Source of the DNA: Telmatospirillum sp.
GTDB taxonomy: Bacteria > Pseudomonadota > Alphaproteobacteria > Rhodospirillales > Magnetospirillaceae
NCBI GenBank assembly: GCA_031291415.1
Contig: JARLJB010000355.1
Span: 59,585 to 123,584 of the forward strand
Direction: 5' to 3'
Length of the DNA: 64,000 nucleotides
In this document: piece by piece, positions 36,002-45,996 of the stretch
How positions within the stretch are numbered: the stretch's first letter is position 1
Layout of the letters: the number at the start of each line of letters is the position of its first letter
The notes under the pieces: generated by a model
Database searches by the model: none
The model's input: only the letters and a program-made list of their open reading frames with translations
What the model was told of the DNA's origin: nothing
Position numbers and translations under genes: made by a program

Positions 36002-36052
36002 CGTGGAGATTTGACCGCTTGCCGCCACGATAATCCAAGGCTAAGTGGGTGC
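36002..36052 (+). ncRNA. SAM-II riboswitch aptamer upstream of metK
   Basis: P1 is CGTGG (36002-36006) with CCACG (36025-36029). The loop carries the conserved GATTTGACCG (36008-36017), and the 3' part has GATAA (36029-36033) and GGCTAAGTGGGTGC (36039-36052), the order and spacing of the SAM-II (metA-type) pseudoknot. The ACC of the loop can pair with GGGT near 36047-36050. A further hairpin (CAACCG/CGGTTG, 35975-35992) lies just upstream. The aptamer is about 60 bases before the metK start. Confidence 0.85.
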
Positions 36053-36112
36053 ACCGATGGCCTTCCTTCGATGCCCCAGGTCCCATCTTAAACGGATTTC
36101 GGAGGATCGATC

Positions 36113-37282
36113 GTGTCGAAGTCCAATTATCTCTTTACCAGCGAATCTGTCTCAGAGGGTCATCCCGACAAGGTCTGCGACCGGATATCGGATGCCGTCG
36201 TCGATACATTCTTGGCCGCTGATCCCAACGCCCGGGTCGCCGTCGAAACGCTTTGCACCACCAACCAAATCGTTCTTGCCGGCGAAGTTCGCGGCCCTGA
36301 CTCGATCACCAACAAGGTTCTTGAGGACGTGGCGCGCGCCGCCGTACGGGACATCGGCTACCAGCAGGACGGCTTCCACTGGCAGAACGCCCGGGTCGAT
36401 ATCTATGTGCACAAGCAGTCGTCTGATATCGCCATGGGTGTCGACGCGGCCGGCAACAAGGACGAGGGTGCCGGCGACCAGGGCATCATGTTCGGCTACG
36501 CCTGCAACGAGACGTCCGTGTTGATGCCGGCGCCGATCTATTATTCCCACGCCATCCTGAAGGCCCTGGCCGAGGTACGGCATTCCGGGGCCGAACCGCT
36601 GCTCGGCCCCGATGCCAAGAGCCAGGTGACGCTCCAGTACGTGGATGGCAAACCGGTCCGCGCCGCATCCGTGGTGGTTTCGACCCAGCACAGCGCGTCG
36701 ATCGATCAGGACGCGGTGCGTGAAATCGTCCGCCCCTACGTTCTGAAAGTTCTGCCTCAAGGGTGGATGTGCCCGGAAGAGCATTTCTACGTCAACCCGA
36801 CCGGCCGTTTCGTCATCGGCGGGCCGGACGGCGACGCCGGTCTGACCGGCCGCAAGATTATCGTCGATACTTACGGCGGGGCCGCGCCGCATGGCGGCGG
36901 GGCGTTCTCGGGCAAGGATCCAACCAAGGTCGATCGCTCAGCCGCTTACGCGGCACGGTATCTCGCCAAGAACGTCGTCGCTGCCGGTCTGGCGGACAAG
37001 TGCGTCATCCAGTTGAGTTATGCGATCGGCGTATCCAAACCGTTGTCGGTCTATGTCGACACGTTCGGTACCGCCAATGTCGATGAGGACAAGCTGTCCG
37101 ATGTTCTTCAACAGCTCGTTGATCTCAGCCCGCGCGGCATTCGCACCCATCTCGGCCTCAGCCGGCCGATCTACGCACGGACGGCGGCCTACGGTCATTT
37201 CGGCCGCGATGCCGAGGCCGACGGCGGCTTTTCGTGGGAACGCCTCGATCTCGTCAACGCGCTGAAGAGCGCTTTCGCGTGA
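36113..37282 (+). CDS. metK: S-adenosylmethionine synthetase
   Basis: This 389-residue enzyme makes SAM from methionine and ATP. Conserved segments are [17 protein letters not shown] (12-28), [34 protein letters not shown] and [19 protein letters not shown] (the P-loop-like GGGAFSGKD). The start is a GTG at 36113 with GGAGG seven bases upstream. A SAM-II aptamer in the leader indicates feedback control by its own product. trmB, a SAM user, follows after 10 bases. Confidence 0.97.
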   Translation: MSKSNYLFTSESVSEGHPDKVCDRISDAVVDTFLAADPNARVAVETLCTTNQIVLAGEVRGPDSITNKVLEDVARAAVRDIGYQQDGFHWQNARVDIYVHKQSSDIAMGVDAAGNKDEGAGDQGIMFGYACNETSVLMPAPIYYSHAILKALAEVRHSGAEPLLGPDAKSQVTLQYVDGKPVRAASVVVSTQHSASIDQDAVREIVRPYVLKVLPQGWMCPEEHFYVNPTGRFVIGGPDGDAGLTGRKIIVDTYGGAAPHGGGAFSGKDPTKVDRSAAYAARYLAKNVVAAGLADKCVIQLSYAIGVSKPLSVYVDTFGTANVDEDKLSDVLQQLVDLSPRGIRTHLGLSRPIYARTAAYGHFGRDAEADGGFSWERLDLVNALKSAFA

Positions 37283-37292
37283 GGCTTGCGGC

Positions 37293-37988
37293 GTGATTCC
37301 CGAGGGTCCGCGTTTTTTCGGCAGACGCCGTGGCAAAACGCTCCGCGTCACCGGGCGGACCCTCGTCGACACCCTGTTGCCACGGTTGGCCGTTGCCGAG
37401 CCGCTTCCCGGAGAGCATATCGACCCGACCCGTCTCTTCGAACCACCGGCCAAAGCGCTTTGGCTGGAGGTCGGTTTTGGCGGCGGCGAGCATCTGGCTT
37501 GGCAAGCCGCTCATCATCCGGACATCGGCTTGATCGGCGGCGAGGTTTTCCTCAACGGCATTGCCTCGCTGCTTGGTCATATCGACCGGGATGGCCTGAC
37601 CAATGTCCGGATTTTTGCCGAAGACGTCCGCCGGTTGTTTCCGGCGATGCCGGATGCCTGCCTGGATCGCGTCTTCGTTCTGTTTCCCGATCCCTGGCCG
37701 AAGAAACGCCATGCCGAACGGCGGTTCATCGGCAAAGACAATCTCGACCAGCTATCCCGACTGATGGCCGACGGGGCGGAGCTCAGGATCGCCACTGACG
37801 ACGAGGTCTATAAGGATTGGGCGCAAAGCCAGATGGCCCTGCGTCCGGACTTCGAGAACGTCACCGTCGATCGTTCGCAGAAGGTCGAGGACTGGCCGGC
37901 GACCCGCTACGAAACGAAAGCCCGCGAGCAGGGACGGAGCCCGATTTTTCTGCGCTACCTTCGGCGGGCAAGATCTCCTAAGCTCTGA
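37293..37988 (+). CDS. trmB: tRNA (guanine-N7-)-methyltransferase
   Basis: This 231-residue SAM-dependent enzyme methylates G46 in the tRNA variable loop. The SAM site is LEVGFGGGEHL (58-68), and the catalytic/substrate motif FPDPWPKKRH lies at 131-140. The start is a GTG at 37293. Its location ten bases behind metK suggests that both are controlled by the SAM-II riboswitch. Confidence 0.95.
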   Translation: MIPEGPRFFGRRRGKTLRVTGRTLVDTLLPRLAVAEPLPGEHIDPTRLFEPPAKALWLEVGFGGGEHLAWQAAHHPDIGLIGGEVFLNGIASLLGHIDRDGLTNVRIFAEDVRRLFPAMPDACLDRVFVLFPDPWPKKRHAERRFIGKDNLDQLSRLMADGAELRIATDDEVYKDWAQSQMALRPDFENVTVDRSQKVEDWPATRYETKAREQGRSPIFLRYLRRARSPKL

Positions 37989-38019
37989 CGGCATCGCTCT
38001 TCGACAACAGGGGTGGCTT

Positions 38020-38757
38020 ATGATCACCTTGTTCACGTTCGGGCCGGCGTTCGGATTGCCCGATCCCAGCCCCTTTGTCACCAAGGCCGACCTTCTTCTG
38101 AAGATGAGCGGGCTCGCCTACCGCGTCCAACGCGGCAGCCTTTCCAAGGCGCCGAAAGGCAAGCTTCCCTATATCCAGGACGGCGATGCCGTCATTGCCG
38201 ATTCGACGTTCATCCGGCTGCATCTGGAAGAGCGTTACGGTGTTGAGTTCGACGTCGGGTTGTCGCCGGCCGAACGCGCCGTCGCCTGGTCGGTCGAAAA
38301 AATGTGCGAGGATCATCTCTATTGGATGCTGGTCGCCGAGCGATGGACAGTCGGTTCGAACTTCAAAGCCGGGCCGGCACAGTTCTTCAAAACCGTACCG
38401 GCGATCGTGCGTCCGTTGATCGAGCTGGTCATTCGCCGGAAGCTCGGCAGAACTCTTGCCGGCCAGGGCACGGGGCGTCACAGCCCGGCCGAGCGGGCCC
38501 GTCTGTGCCATCGGGCGTTCGCGGCGATCGGGGCTATCATCGGCACGCGCTCTTTTCTGATGGGCGAGGAGCCCTGCGGCGCCGACGCCACCGTTTATGC
38601 TTTCGTTTCCGGTTTTCTTTGTCCGCTTTTCGAAGGTCCGGCGCATGATGCTGCCGCCGCCCGGTCGGATTTGGTGGCTTACTGTGCGAGAATGGCGGCG
38701 CGTTTTTATCCCGAACCGGAGCTGCCGGCGCCAGCGCCCGGCGGCTCCCGGGCGTGA
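38020..38757 (+). CDS. glutathione S-transferase family protein
   Basis: This 245-residue protein has a thioredoxin-like N-terminal domain (ITLFTFGPAFGLPDPSPFVTK, then PKGKLPYIQDGDAVIADSTFI with the cis-proline LPYI) and an all-helical C-terminal domain ending ADATVYAFVSGFL. The layout resembles the Tom37/metaxin-like or failed-axon-connections subgroup of GSTs. No classical catalytic Ser or Cys is evident at the usual site (PDPSPF instead), so enzymatic activity is unproven. It follows trmB by 31 bases. Confidence 0.85.
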   Translation: MITLFTFGPAFGLPDPSPFVTKADLLLKMSGLAYRVQRGSLSKAPKGKLPYIQDGDAVIADSTFIRLHLEERYGVEFDVGLSPAERAVAWSVEKMCEDHLYWMLVAERWTVGSNFKAGPAQFFKTVPAIVRPLIELVIRRKLGRTLAGQGTGRHSPAERARLCHRAFAAIGAIIGTRSFLMGEEPCGADATVYAFVSGFLCPLFEGPAHDAAAARSDLVAYCARMAARFYPEPELPAPAPGGSRA

Positions 38758-38883
38758 TACAATCGAGTTGAATCATGCTGTTACCCCTGCGGGGTCTTTG
38801 AGCCTTGAAAAATCGGGGCTTTTCTCCCTTCGCAAAGGGACGGGCAATCCGCCCGATTAGAGGGGCGCTGGGTGACAAAAGGC

Positions 38884-38911
38884 TTGCAGGCGTTCGCGTG
38901 ATGGCTATAGT
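38884..38911 (+). promoter_or_regulatory. putative sigma-70 promoter of the rimP-nusA operon
   Basis: TTGCAG (38884-38889), 16 bases, then TATAGT (38906-38911). A TTGACA at 38917-38922 lacks a convincing -10. The transcript would begin near 38918 and include the hairpins at 38936-38992. Confidence 0.5.
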
Positions 38912-38935
38912 GGCGCTTGACACATTCTTGCTAGT

Positions 38936-38992
38936 CCCGCCCAGGAGGCGGGGTTGTAAGAGTGGGCCCTAGGCCCACTTTTTTGTTTTTTT
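38936..38992 (+). terminator. two hairpins with U-tract in the rimP leader
   Basis: A small hairpin CCCGCC/GGCGGG (38936-38952) is followed by AGTGGGCC/GGCCCACT (38961-38968 and 38972-38979, three-base loop) and a long T-run (38979-38984, 38986-38992). This is a textbook intrinsic terminator placed after the likely promoter and about 100 bases before rimP, so attenuation of the operon is likely. Confidence 0.8.
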
Positions 38993-39089
38993 GGGGCTTG
39001 GCTTACGCCTTTTGCGTTGGGAGCCGGCACCGGGTTCTGGTAGGCGCCGCCCGTTTCAGGCGCCCACAATCGTCGGAAGGCCGCCGGAT

Positions 39090-39584
39090 TTGGACCTAGA
39101 GGAACGTATCTCGGCTTTGGTCGCGCCGTCGCTGGATGCCATGGGTTATGAACTGGTTCGCGTGCTCCTGCAGGGGCGGACGAACCTGACATTGCAGATC
39201 ATGGCCGAGCGCTGCGACCGTCAGCCGATGACAGTTGATGACTGCGCCGAGATCAGCCGATCCATATCGGCCGTTCTTGACGTGGAAGATCCGATCACCG
39301 GGGCTTACACCCTGGAGGTAAGTTCGCCTGGAATAGACAGGCCACTTACCCGTCCACAGGATTTTGACCGTTTCGCTGGCTTTGAAGCCAAGATCGAAAC
39401 AAAAGAGCCGGTGGAAGAGCGCAAGCGCTTCCGCGGACAAGTGTTGGGTTTGAACGAGCAAGGCCAAGTACGTCTGGTCGTTGAAGCCCATGAAATCGTC
39501 GTCGCCCAGGCGAACATCAAGTCTGCCAAGCTGGTCTTGACGGATGCGTTGATTGCCGCGGTGACGAAGGAACAAGAACAGTAG
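39090..39584 (+). CDS. rimP: ribosome maturation factor RimP
   Basis: This 164-residue protein assists 30S assembly. Its core includes LVAPSLDAMGYELVRVLLQG, DDCAEISRSISAVLDVEDPI and YTLEVSSPGIDRPLTRPQDF, the RimP signature. A TTG at 39090 with GGAAGG nine bases upstream gives the expected start (LDLEERISAL); a GTG-initiated longer frame from 38991 would add 33 residues translated from the leader and is not favoured. nusA follows after 15 bases. Confidence 0.92.
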   Translation: MDLEERISALVAPSLDAMGYELVRVLLQGRTNLTLQIMAERCDRQPMTVDDCAEISRSISAVLDVEDPITGAYTLEVSSPGIDRPLTRPQDFDRFAGFEAKIETKEPVEERKRFRGQVLGLNEQGQVRLVVEAHEIVVAQANIKSAKLVLTDALIAAVTKEQEQ

Positions 39585-39599
39585 GCCCGAGAACGGACC

Positions 39600-41120
39600 A
39601 TGGAACGAACAGCAGCATTGCCACGCCCCGAACTCCTCCAGGTCGCCGACGCCGTTGCCCGCGATAAAGGCATCGACCGCGACGAAGTCCTGGAAGCTAT
39701 GGAACAAGCCATTCAAAAGGCCGGCCGCTCGAAGTACGGCCATGAGCACGATATTCGTGCCCATATTGACCGCAAGAACGGCGAAATTCAGCTCTCGCGC
39801 TTCATGGAAGTCGTCGAGACCGTGGAGAACGAGGCCACACAACTGACCGTCGCCCAGGCGCGTCGGAAGAAACCGGATGCGGCGATCGGCGATTTCGTCA
39901 TCGATTCCCTGCCGCCGATCGATTTCGGACGTATCGCCGCGCAGACGGCCAAACAGGTCATCGTGCAAAAGGTGCGCGACGCCGAGCGTCAGCGTCAGTT
40001 CAACGAGTTCAAGGACCGCATCGGCGAGATCGTCAATGGTCTGGTCAAGCGCGTTGAGTTCGGCAATGTCGTCGTCGATCTCGGTCGCGCCGAGGCTCTC
40101 TTGCGGCGTGACGAGCTGATCCCGCGGGAAACTTTCCGGACCGGCGACCGTGTGCGTGCCTATATTTACGACGTCCGCCAGGAACCCAGGGGGCCGCAGA
40201 TTTTTCTGTCGCGAACCCATCCTCAGTTCATGGCCAAGCTATTCTCTCAGGAGGTGCCCGAAATTTATGACGGCATCATTGAGATCAAGGCTGTCGCTCG
40301 CGACCCGGGATCGCGTGCCAAGATCGCGGTGATCAGCCGCGATTCGAGCATCGATCCGGTTGGCGCCTGTGTCGGCATGCGGGGAAGCCGCGTGCAGGCG
40401 GTGGTTGCCGAACTGCAGGGTGAGAAGATCGACATCATCCAATGGTCGGGCGATCCGGCGACGTTCATCGTCAACGGTTTGGCGCCGGCCGAGGTCGCCA
40501 AAGTGGTGTTGGACGAGGAAGCCAACCGCATCGAGGTGGTTGTGCCCGACGATCAGCTCAGTCTGGCCATCGGACGGCGTGGGCAGAATGTCCGGTTGGC
40601 CTCGCAGCTGACCGGTTGGGATATCGACATTCTGACCGAGGCCGAGGAATCTGAGCGCCGTACCGAGGAATTCAAGTTGCGGTCGCGGATGTTCATCCAT
40701 GCTTTGGATGTTGACGACGTCATCGCTCATCTGCTCGTCACCGAGGGATTCTCTTCCGTCGAGGAAGTGGCCTTCGTTCCGACGGAAGACCTGACCGATA
40801 TCGAAGGCTTCGATGAAGGTATCGCTGGCGAGTTGCAGCAACGAGCCCGTGTCTTTCTTGAGGAGCAGGACGTCCGCAACACCGACCGTCGTAAGGAATT
40901 GGGTGTGGTCGACGAACTGGCGGCGATCGAGGGATTGTCGTCGGGGATGCTGGTGACGCTGGGCGAAAAGGGAGTGAAGACCCTCGACGATCTGGCGGAT
41001 CTGGCCGGTGATGAATTGATCGAGATGCTTGGCAAGGATTCCTTGAATCTCGAACAGGCCAACGCCGTGATCATGGCGGCGCGCGCCCATTGGTTTGACG
41101 GCGAGAACGGGCAGGCCTAA
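39600..41120 (+). CDS. nusA: transcription termination/antitermination factor NusA
   Basis: This 506-residue protein has the RNA-polymerase-binding N-terminal domain (1-130), an S1 domain (about 135-200), two KH domains (about 205-345, with VGMRGSRVQAVVAEL and AIGRRGQNVRLASQLTGW), and two C-terminal helix-hairpin-helix repeats (about 365-500). It regulates pausing, termination and antitermination. Position between rimP and ylxR/infB is universal in proteobacteria. The ATG at 39600 is used. Confidence 0.97.
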   Translation: MERTAALPRPELLQVADAVARDKGIDRDEVLEAMEQAIQKAGRSKYGHEHDIRAHIDRKNGEIQLSRFMEVVETVENEATQLTVAQARRKKPDAAIGDFVIDSLPPIDFGRIAAQTAKQVIVQKVRDAERQRQFNEFKDRIGEIVNGLVKRVEFGNVVVDLGRAEALLRRDELIPRETFRTGDRVRAYIYDVRQEPRGPQIFLSRTHPQFMAKLFSQEVPEIYDGIIEIKAVARDPGSRAKIAVISRDSSIDPVGACVGMRGSRVQAVVAELQGEKIDIIQWSGDPATFIVNGLAPAEVAKVVLDEEANRIEVVVPDDQLSLAIGRRGQNVRLASQLTGWDIDILTEAEESERRTEEFKLRSRMFIHALDVDDVIAHLLVTEGFSSVEEVAFVPTEDLTDIEGFDEGIAGELQQRARVFLEEQDVRNTDRRKELGVVDELAAIEGLSSGMLVTLGEKGVKTLDDLADLAGDELIEMLGKDSLNLEQANAVIMAARAHWFDGENGQA

Positions 41121-41147
41121 AGGGTTTGACCCACGGGAACCCGCCGC

Positions 41148-41804
41148 ATGGCAGATGAAGAGCACCGCGTCAACGTTGCCGACGGCCTCATACTGGGCCA
41201 TGATGACGATGGCGAAGGACCGCTCGCTCTTGAGGAGGAAACAGGACCCTGCCGGCGATGTATCGTCAGCGGTGAGGTTCTGCCGATTGAGCGCCTGATC
41301 CGTTTCGTTGTCGGACCGGACGGCAGCGTGGTTCCCGATATCGAGGCCCGCCTGCCGGGACGGGGATTATGGTTGAGCGCCGGAAGGGATATGGTAAATA
41401 CGGCTGCGGCGAAAAATCTCTTCGCTAAAGCCTTCCGCCGAAAGGTCGTGGTTCCTTCCGACCTCTGCGAAAGGATCGAGAACCTTCTGCTGCGGCGCTG
41501 TATCGAGAGGATCGGACTCGCTCGACGAGCCGGCCAGGCGATTGCCGGGTTCGAGAAGGTCCGTGGTGAATTGAAGGCCGGCCATGGTGCTGTGCTGCTG
41601 GCTGCTGCCGACGGTTCAGCCGATGGTCGGGATAAAATCAGGGCTTTGGCCCCAGGGTTGCCGCTGATCGTAGCGTTGCGTGGTGACGAACTGGGGGCGG
41701 CCTTCGGTCGAGATCGGGCTGTCCATGTCCTGCTGACTGCAGGACGCCTGGCCGAAGGACTAAAAGTGGATGCCGTGCGGCTGGCGGGATTTCGGCCGGA
41801 ATGA
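41148..41804 (+). CDS. YlxR (DUF448) and L7Ae-like RNA-binding fusion protein
   Basis: This 218-residue protein combines a YlxR domain (about 33-108, with GPCRRCIVSGE and LPGRGLWLSA) with an L7Ae/YlxQ-like domain (about 115-205, with ERIGLARRAGQAIAGFEKV). In Firmicutes these are separate genes between nusA and infB; the fused form is usual in alphaproteobacteria. It is expected to bind RNA or nucleoprotein; the precise role is unclear. Twenty-seven bases separate it from nusA. Confidence 0.92.
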   Translation: MADEEHRVNVADGLILGHDDDGEGPLALEEETGPCRRCIVSGEVLPIERLIRFVVGPDGSVVPDIEARLPGRGLWLSAGRDMVNTAAAKNLFAKAFRRKVVVPSDLCERIENLLLRRCIERIGLARRAGQAIAGFEKVRGELKAGHGAVLLAAADGSADGRDKIRALAPGLPLIVALRGDELGAAFGRDRAVHVLLTAGRLAEGLKVDAVRLAGFRPE

Positions 41805-41873
41805 GCCCTTGTCAGGGCAGTGTGTGGGAAGCGGGGGTTTGTCCCTGCGCGGAAGCGAGAGTAAATCGAACCG

Positions 41874-44540
41874 ATGACCGAGTCCAATGACCCCGACCGG
41901 AAAGCGCCGTTGAAGCTGTCACCGGGCAAGCTCGAATTGAAGAAGACTGTTGAGACCGGGCAGGTGCGCCAGAGCTTCTCGCATGGCCGCTCGAAGGTGG
42001 TGACTGTCGAGGTCCGCAAGAAGCGGACGTTCACGACGGGCGCCGGTGGTGTCCTGCAGGAAGTCAAAGATGGTCCGCGCCCGCCCGAGTTCGAGCCGGT
42101 TGTGCCGCCTCCCGTGGCGCCGGGCATCGAAGTTGCCCCAGCCGCCCCCGTTCCTCATCCGGTCCACGATCTGACGTCCGGCGAGAAGGCCAATCGGGTG
42201 CGGGTCTTGCAAGACGCTCTCAAGGCCGACGAGGAGGCGCGCCGCCGCGCCGCCGAGGAAGAACTGCGCCGCAAGCTCGAAGAAGAGGCCGCGCGGATCG
42301 CCGCCGAAGAGGCCGCGAAGAATGCACCGCCGCCGGTCGTTCAACCGGAACCCGAACAGGCGCCGAAACCGGCTGCCGAACCGGTAGCCGATGGCAAGCC
42401 GGCCACCGCACCGTCGGCCGAGGCAAAAAAGGCCGAGGTTGCGCACGCCGCCGCCCCGGCGACAGCCGCCGACGGCAAGGCTGCTCCCGCCCCGGCAGCG
42501 CCCGGCACCACCAAGCCGGTTGCGGCCCCGACGGTTGCGCCGGCCAAGGCCGCGGCCGAAGAGGAAGAGGAAGAGGAGCGCGGCAAACGCCCGGGGCGTC
42601 CTGCTCCGCACAAGCCGGTTCCTGTGGTCAAGCGCAACGAACCTCGCCGTCGCGAAGGCAAGTTGACGATTACCGCGGCACTCGACGACGACGATCGGGG
42701 ACAGCGCGGCCGTTCGCTCGCCGCAGTCAAACGGGCCCGTGAGCGTGAACGCCTTAAGCAGTTGCAAAAGGCTACCGAGAAGGTCATTCGCGAAGTGGTG
42801 ATTCCAGAAACTATTTCAGTGCAGGAATTGGCCAACCGTATGGCTGAACGTGGCGCCGACGTCATAAAATGTTTGATGCGCAACGGCATCATGGCGACGA
42901 TCAACCAGGTGATCGATGCCGACACGGCCGAGTTGGTGGTGACCGAATTCGGTCATACCGCCAAGCGGGTCGCTGATTCCGACGTCGAGATCGGCCTGTC
43001 GGGCGAACTCGATTCCGACGACAATCTGGCATCGCGTCCGCCGGTGGTTACCGTCATGGGCCATGTCGACCACGGCAAGACGTCCCTCTTGGACGCGCTG
43101 CGTTCGACCGACGTGGTGTCGGGCGAGGCTGGCGGCATTACCCAGCATATCGGCGCCTACCAGGTTGGGCTGCATACCGGTGAACGGATCACTTTCATCG
43201 ACACCCCCGGTCACGAGGCCTTTACCGCCATGCGTGCCCGCGGCGCCAACATGACCGATATCGTCGTGCTGGTGGTGGCGGCCGATGACGGCATCATGCC
43301 GCAGACCGTGGAGGCCATCCGTCACGCCAAGGCGGCTAAGGTGCCAATCATTGTCGCCATCAACAAGATCGACAAACCCGATGCCAATGTCGCCCGGGTC
43401 CGTCAGGAATTGCTCCAGCACGAACTGGTGACGGAAGATTTGGGCGGCGACGTTCTGGCTGTCGAGGTTTCGGCGAAAAAGCGGATCAATCTCGACAAGC
43501 TGGAAGAAGCCATTCTGCTGCAGGCCGAAATCCTCGATCTCAAGGCAAACCCGAATCGGGCTGCGCAAGGCGTGGTGATCGAAGCCAAGATCGAACGTGG
43601 ACGTGGTTCGGTGGCGACGGTTCTGGTGCAAAAAGGCACCTTGCATGTCGGCGACGTGTTTGTCGCCGGTGCGGAATGGGGCCGTGTGCGCGCCTTGGCC
43701 GACGACCGCGGCAACAAGGTCGATGAGGCGGGGCCGTCAGTTCCCGTCGAAGTGCTGGGGCTGGCCGGAACGCCGTCGGCCGGTGACGATTTCGTCGCCG
43801 TCGACACCGAGGTCCGGGCCCGTGAAGTGGCTGGCTATCGCCAGCGCAAGGAACGGGAAGCCAAAGCCGCTGCCGGCGCTCGCGGCACTCTCGAGGAGAT
43901 GTTCTCGAAAATCGCTGCCGGCGAGGCCAAGGAACTGCCCGTCGTGGTTAAGGGCGATGTTCAGGGCTCGGTCGAGGCGATCGTCGCTACTCTTGAGAAA
44001 ATGGGGACCGACGAGGTCAAGGTTCGTGTCCTGCATTCCGCGGTTGGCGGCATCAACGAGTCCGACGTCACGCTGGCCAAGGCGTCCAATGCCTTGGTCA
44101 TTGGCTTCAACGTCCGCGCCAATCCACAGGCGCGCGACATGGCCCGGCGCGACACCGTCGATATCCGTTACTATTCCATCATCTATGACGTCGCTGACGA
44201 TCTGCGTCAGGCGTTGACCGGCATGCTGGCGCCAACGTTGAAGGAACGCTTCCTCGGCAACGCCGAGATCCGCGAAGTCTTCTCGATCAGCAAGGTCGGC
44301 AAGGTAGCCGGTTGCCTGATTACCGAAGGCATGGTCAAGCGCGGTGCCAAGGTTCGTCTTCTGCGCGACAACGTGGTGATCCACGAGGGTGCGCTGGGGC
44401 AGCTCAAGCGGTTCAAGGACGATGTCCGCGAGGTCCGCGAGGGATACGAATGCGGCATGTCGTTCGAGAACTACAATGACATCCAGGTCGGCGATGTGAT
44501 CGAATGCTATGAAGTCGAGGAGGTTGCGGGCATCCTTTAA
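41874..44540 (+). CDS. infB: translation initiation factor IF-2
   Basis: This 888-residue GTPase positions initiator tRNA on the ribosome. The G-domain motifs are GHVDHGKT (396-403), DTPGHEAF and NKID; domains II, III and the C-terminal fMet-tRNA-binding domain follow. The first about 300 residues are Ala/Pro/Lys/Glu-rich and low in complexity, including a run of acidic residues and a (K/E)-rich coiled coil, as in other alphaproteobacterial IF-2 proteins. The length fits the long alpha-type. Start ATG 41874. Confidence 0.97.
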   Translation: MTESNDPDRKAPLKLSPGKLELKKTVETGQVRQSFSHGRSKVVTVEVRKKRTFTTGAGGVLQEVKDGPRPPEFEPVVPPPVAPGIEVAPAAPVPHPVHDLTSGEKANRVRVLQDALKADEEARRRAAEEELRRKLEEEAARIAAEEAAKNAPPPVVQPEPEQAPKPAAEPVADGKPATAPSAEAKKAEVAHAAAPATAADGKAAPAPAAPGTTKPVAAPTVAPAKAAAEEEEEEERGKRPGRPAPHKPVPVVKRNEPRRREGKLTITAALDDDDRGQRGRSLAAVKRARERERLKQLQKATEKVIREVVIPETISVQELANRMAERGADVIKCLMRNGIMATINQVIDADTAELVVTEFGHTAKRVADSDVEIGLSGELDSDDNLASRPPVVTVMGHVDHGKTSLLDALRSTDVVSGEAGGITQHIGAYQVGLHTGERITFIDTPGHEAFTAMRARGANMTDIVVLVVAADDGIMPQTVEAIRHAKAAKVPIIVAINKIDKPDANVARVRQELLQHELVTEDLGGDVLAVEVSAKKRINLDKLEEAILLQAEILDLKANPNRAAQGVVIEAKIERGRGSVATVLVQKGTLHVGDVFVAGAEWGRVRALADDRGNKVDEAGPSVPVEVLGLAGTPSAGDDFVAVDTEVRAREVAGYRQRKEREAKAAAGARGTLEEMFSKIAAGEAKELPVVVKGDVQGSVEAIVATLEKMGTDEVKVRVLHSAVGGINESDVTLAKASNALVIGFNVRANPQARDMARRDTVDIRYYSIIYDVADDLRQALTGMLAPTLKERFLGNAEIREVFSISKVGKVAGCLITEGMVKRGAKVRLLRDNVVIHEGALGQLKRFKDDVREVREGYECGMSFENYNDIQVGDVIECYEVEEVAGIL

Positions 44541-44578
44541 TCGGGATACCGCGATTTCCTTCCGACGGAGGACGTGCC

Positions 44579-45031
44579 ATGAGCCGAGGGCAACAAGCGC
44601 CCAGCCAACGCCAATTGCGCGTTGGCGAGGAGTTGCGCCATACCATTGCCAGCATCCTGGAGCGCGGCGACATCCGCGACCCTGATGTCGCCGGCCAGCC
44701 GGTGACCGTGACCGAGGTGACGGTCAGTCCGGATCTGCGTAACGCGACGGTTTTCGTCATTCCGCTTGGCGGCGGCGACCCAGTGCCATTGTTGGCCGGG
44801 TTGACGCGCGTGCGCCCCTATCTGCGCCACGAGGTGGCAAAGATGGTGCAATTGCGCTTAGTCCCCGATTTTTCCTTTGCCGCCGACACCACATTCGACA
44901 CGGCAAGCCGGATCGAGGCGCTGCTTCTCAGCCCTGAGGTGAAGCGCGATCTGGCCGACGGCGAGGATGGTCAATTCGGTGACGACGAACGGACGGTCGA
45001 TGACCACGAGGGTCAGGACGATGGTGCCTGA
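44579..45031 (+). CDS. rbfA: ribosome-binding factor A
   Basis: This 150-residue KH-like cold-shock factor binds the 30S subunit during 16S 5' end maturation. The core shows QRQLRVGEELRHTIASIL, VTVTEVTVSPDLRNATVFV and DTASRIEALL. The C-terminal tail is acidic (EDGQFGDDERTVDDHEG), a common variable extension. The ATG at 44579 is used; 38 bases after infB. Confidence 0.95.
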   Translation: MSRGQQAPSQRQLRVGEELRHTIASILERGDIRDPDVAGQPVTVTEVTVSPDLRNATVFVIPLGGGDPVPLLAGLTRVRPYLRHEVAKMVQLRLVPDFSFAADTTFDTASRIEALLLSPEVKRDLADGEDGQFGDDERTVDDHEGQDDGA

Positions 45032-45057
45032 GCAGAGGCGTGACCGGCGAGTCTCCG

Positions 45058-45981
45058 ATGGGGCGTAGGAAGGGCGGCAAACCTATTAACGGTTGGCTGG
45101 CCATCGACAAACCGCTGGGGATGACATCGACCGATGTGGTGACCCGTGTGCGGCGTCTGACTGAGGCAGCCAAGGTTGGTCATGGCGGGACGCTTGACCC
45201 CTTGGCCAGCGGTGTGCTGCCGATCGCCCTCGGCGAAGCTACCAAGACCGTCGCCTATGTCATGGATGGGGCCAAAACCTATCGCTGGCAGGTGACTTGG
45301 GGCGAGGCGCGCAATACCGATGACGGCGAGGGCGAGGTGGTTGCCACCAGTCCTGTGCGTCCCTGCGTCGCCGACATCGAAAGCGGGCTGAAGGCGTTCC
45401 AGGGAGAGATCGAGCAGGTGCCGCCGATCTATTCGGCGGTGAAGATCGCCGGACGGCGGGCCTATGACCTTGCCCGCGCCGATCAGCCGGTGGAGCTGAA
45501 ATCCCGCATCGTGCGGATCGATCGCTTCGTCCTCGTCGAGTCGACCGAAAATACCGCGACGTTCGAGGTCGGTTGCGGCAAAGGCGCCTATATCCGGGCG
45601 CTGGCCCGTGACTTGGCGCAAGCTTTGGGGACTGTTGGCTATGTGTCGCTGTTGCGGCGAACAAGCTGTGGTCCTTTCAACGAAAGCAACGCGATTTCCC
45701 TGGATATGCTCGAAGACTTTGGGCATAGTGCCGCGTCTGCAAAACTGGTGCTTCCCGTCGAGACCGCGCTGGACGACATCCCGGCTCTGGCCCTGACGGA
45801 AGATGAGGCCCGCCGCCTGCAGAATGGGCAGCCTTTGTCGGTTCTCCGACTGGCGGCCCGAAATCCTCACCCGTCCATATCCGCCGGGACAACCGTGCGA
45901 GCCATGGTCGAAGAGCGATTGGTGGCGTTGGCCCGTATCGACGGCGTCGAAGTGCGTCCGATACGTGTGTTGAACCTTTGA
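45058..45981 (+). CDS. truB: tRNA pseudouridine(55) synthase
   Basis: This 307-residue enzyme isomerises U55 in tRNA. The catalytic Asp is D47 in HGGTLDPLASGVLPI, and the conserved NGWLAIDKPLGMTS precedes it. A PUA-like C-terminal domain is present (about 245-305). The ATG at 45058 is chosen; a GTG at 45040 is in frame but its AGAGG is too close. The neighbours rbfA and rpsO fit the standard operon. Confidence 0.95.
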   Translation: MGRRKGGKPINGWLAIDKPLGMTSTDVVTRVRRLTEAAKVGHGGTLDPLASGVLPIALGEATKTVAYVMDGAKTYRWQVTWGEARNTDDGEGEVVATSPVRPCVADIESGLKAFQGEIEQVPPIYSAVKIAGRRAYDLARADQPVELKSRIVRIDRFVLVESTENTATFEVGCGKGAYIRALARDLAQALGTVGYVSLLRRTSCGPFNESNAISLDMLEDFGHSAASAKLVLPVETALDDIPALALTEDEARRLQNGQPLSVLRLAARNPHPSISAGTTVRAMVEERLVALARIDGVEVRPIRVLNL

Positions 45982-45996
45982 AAAACGGAGTATCCG

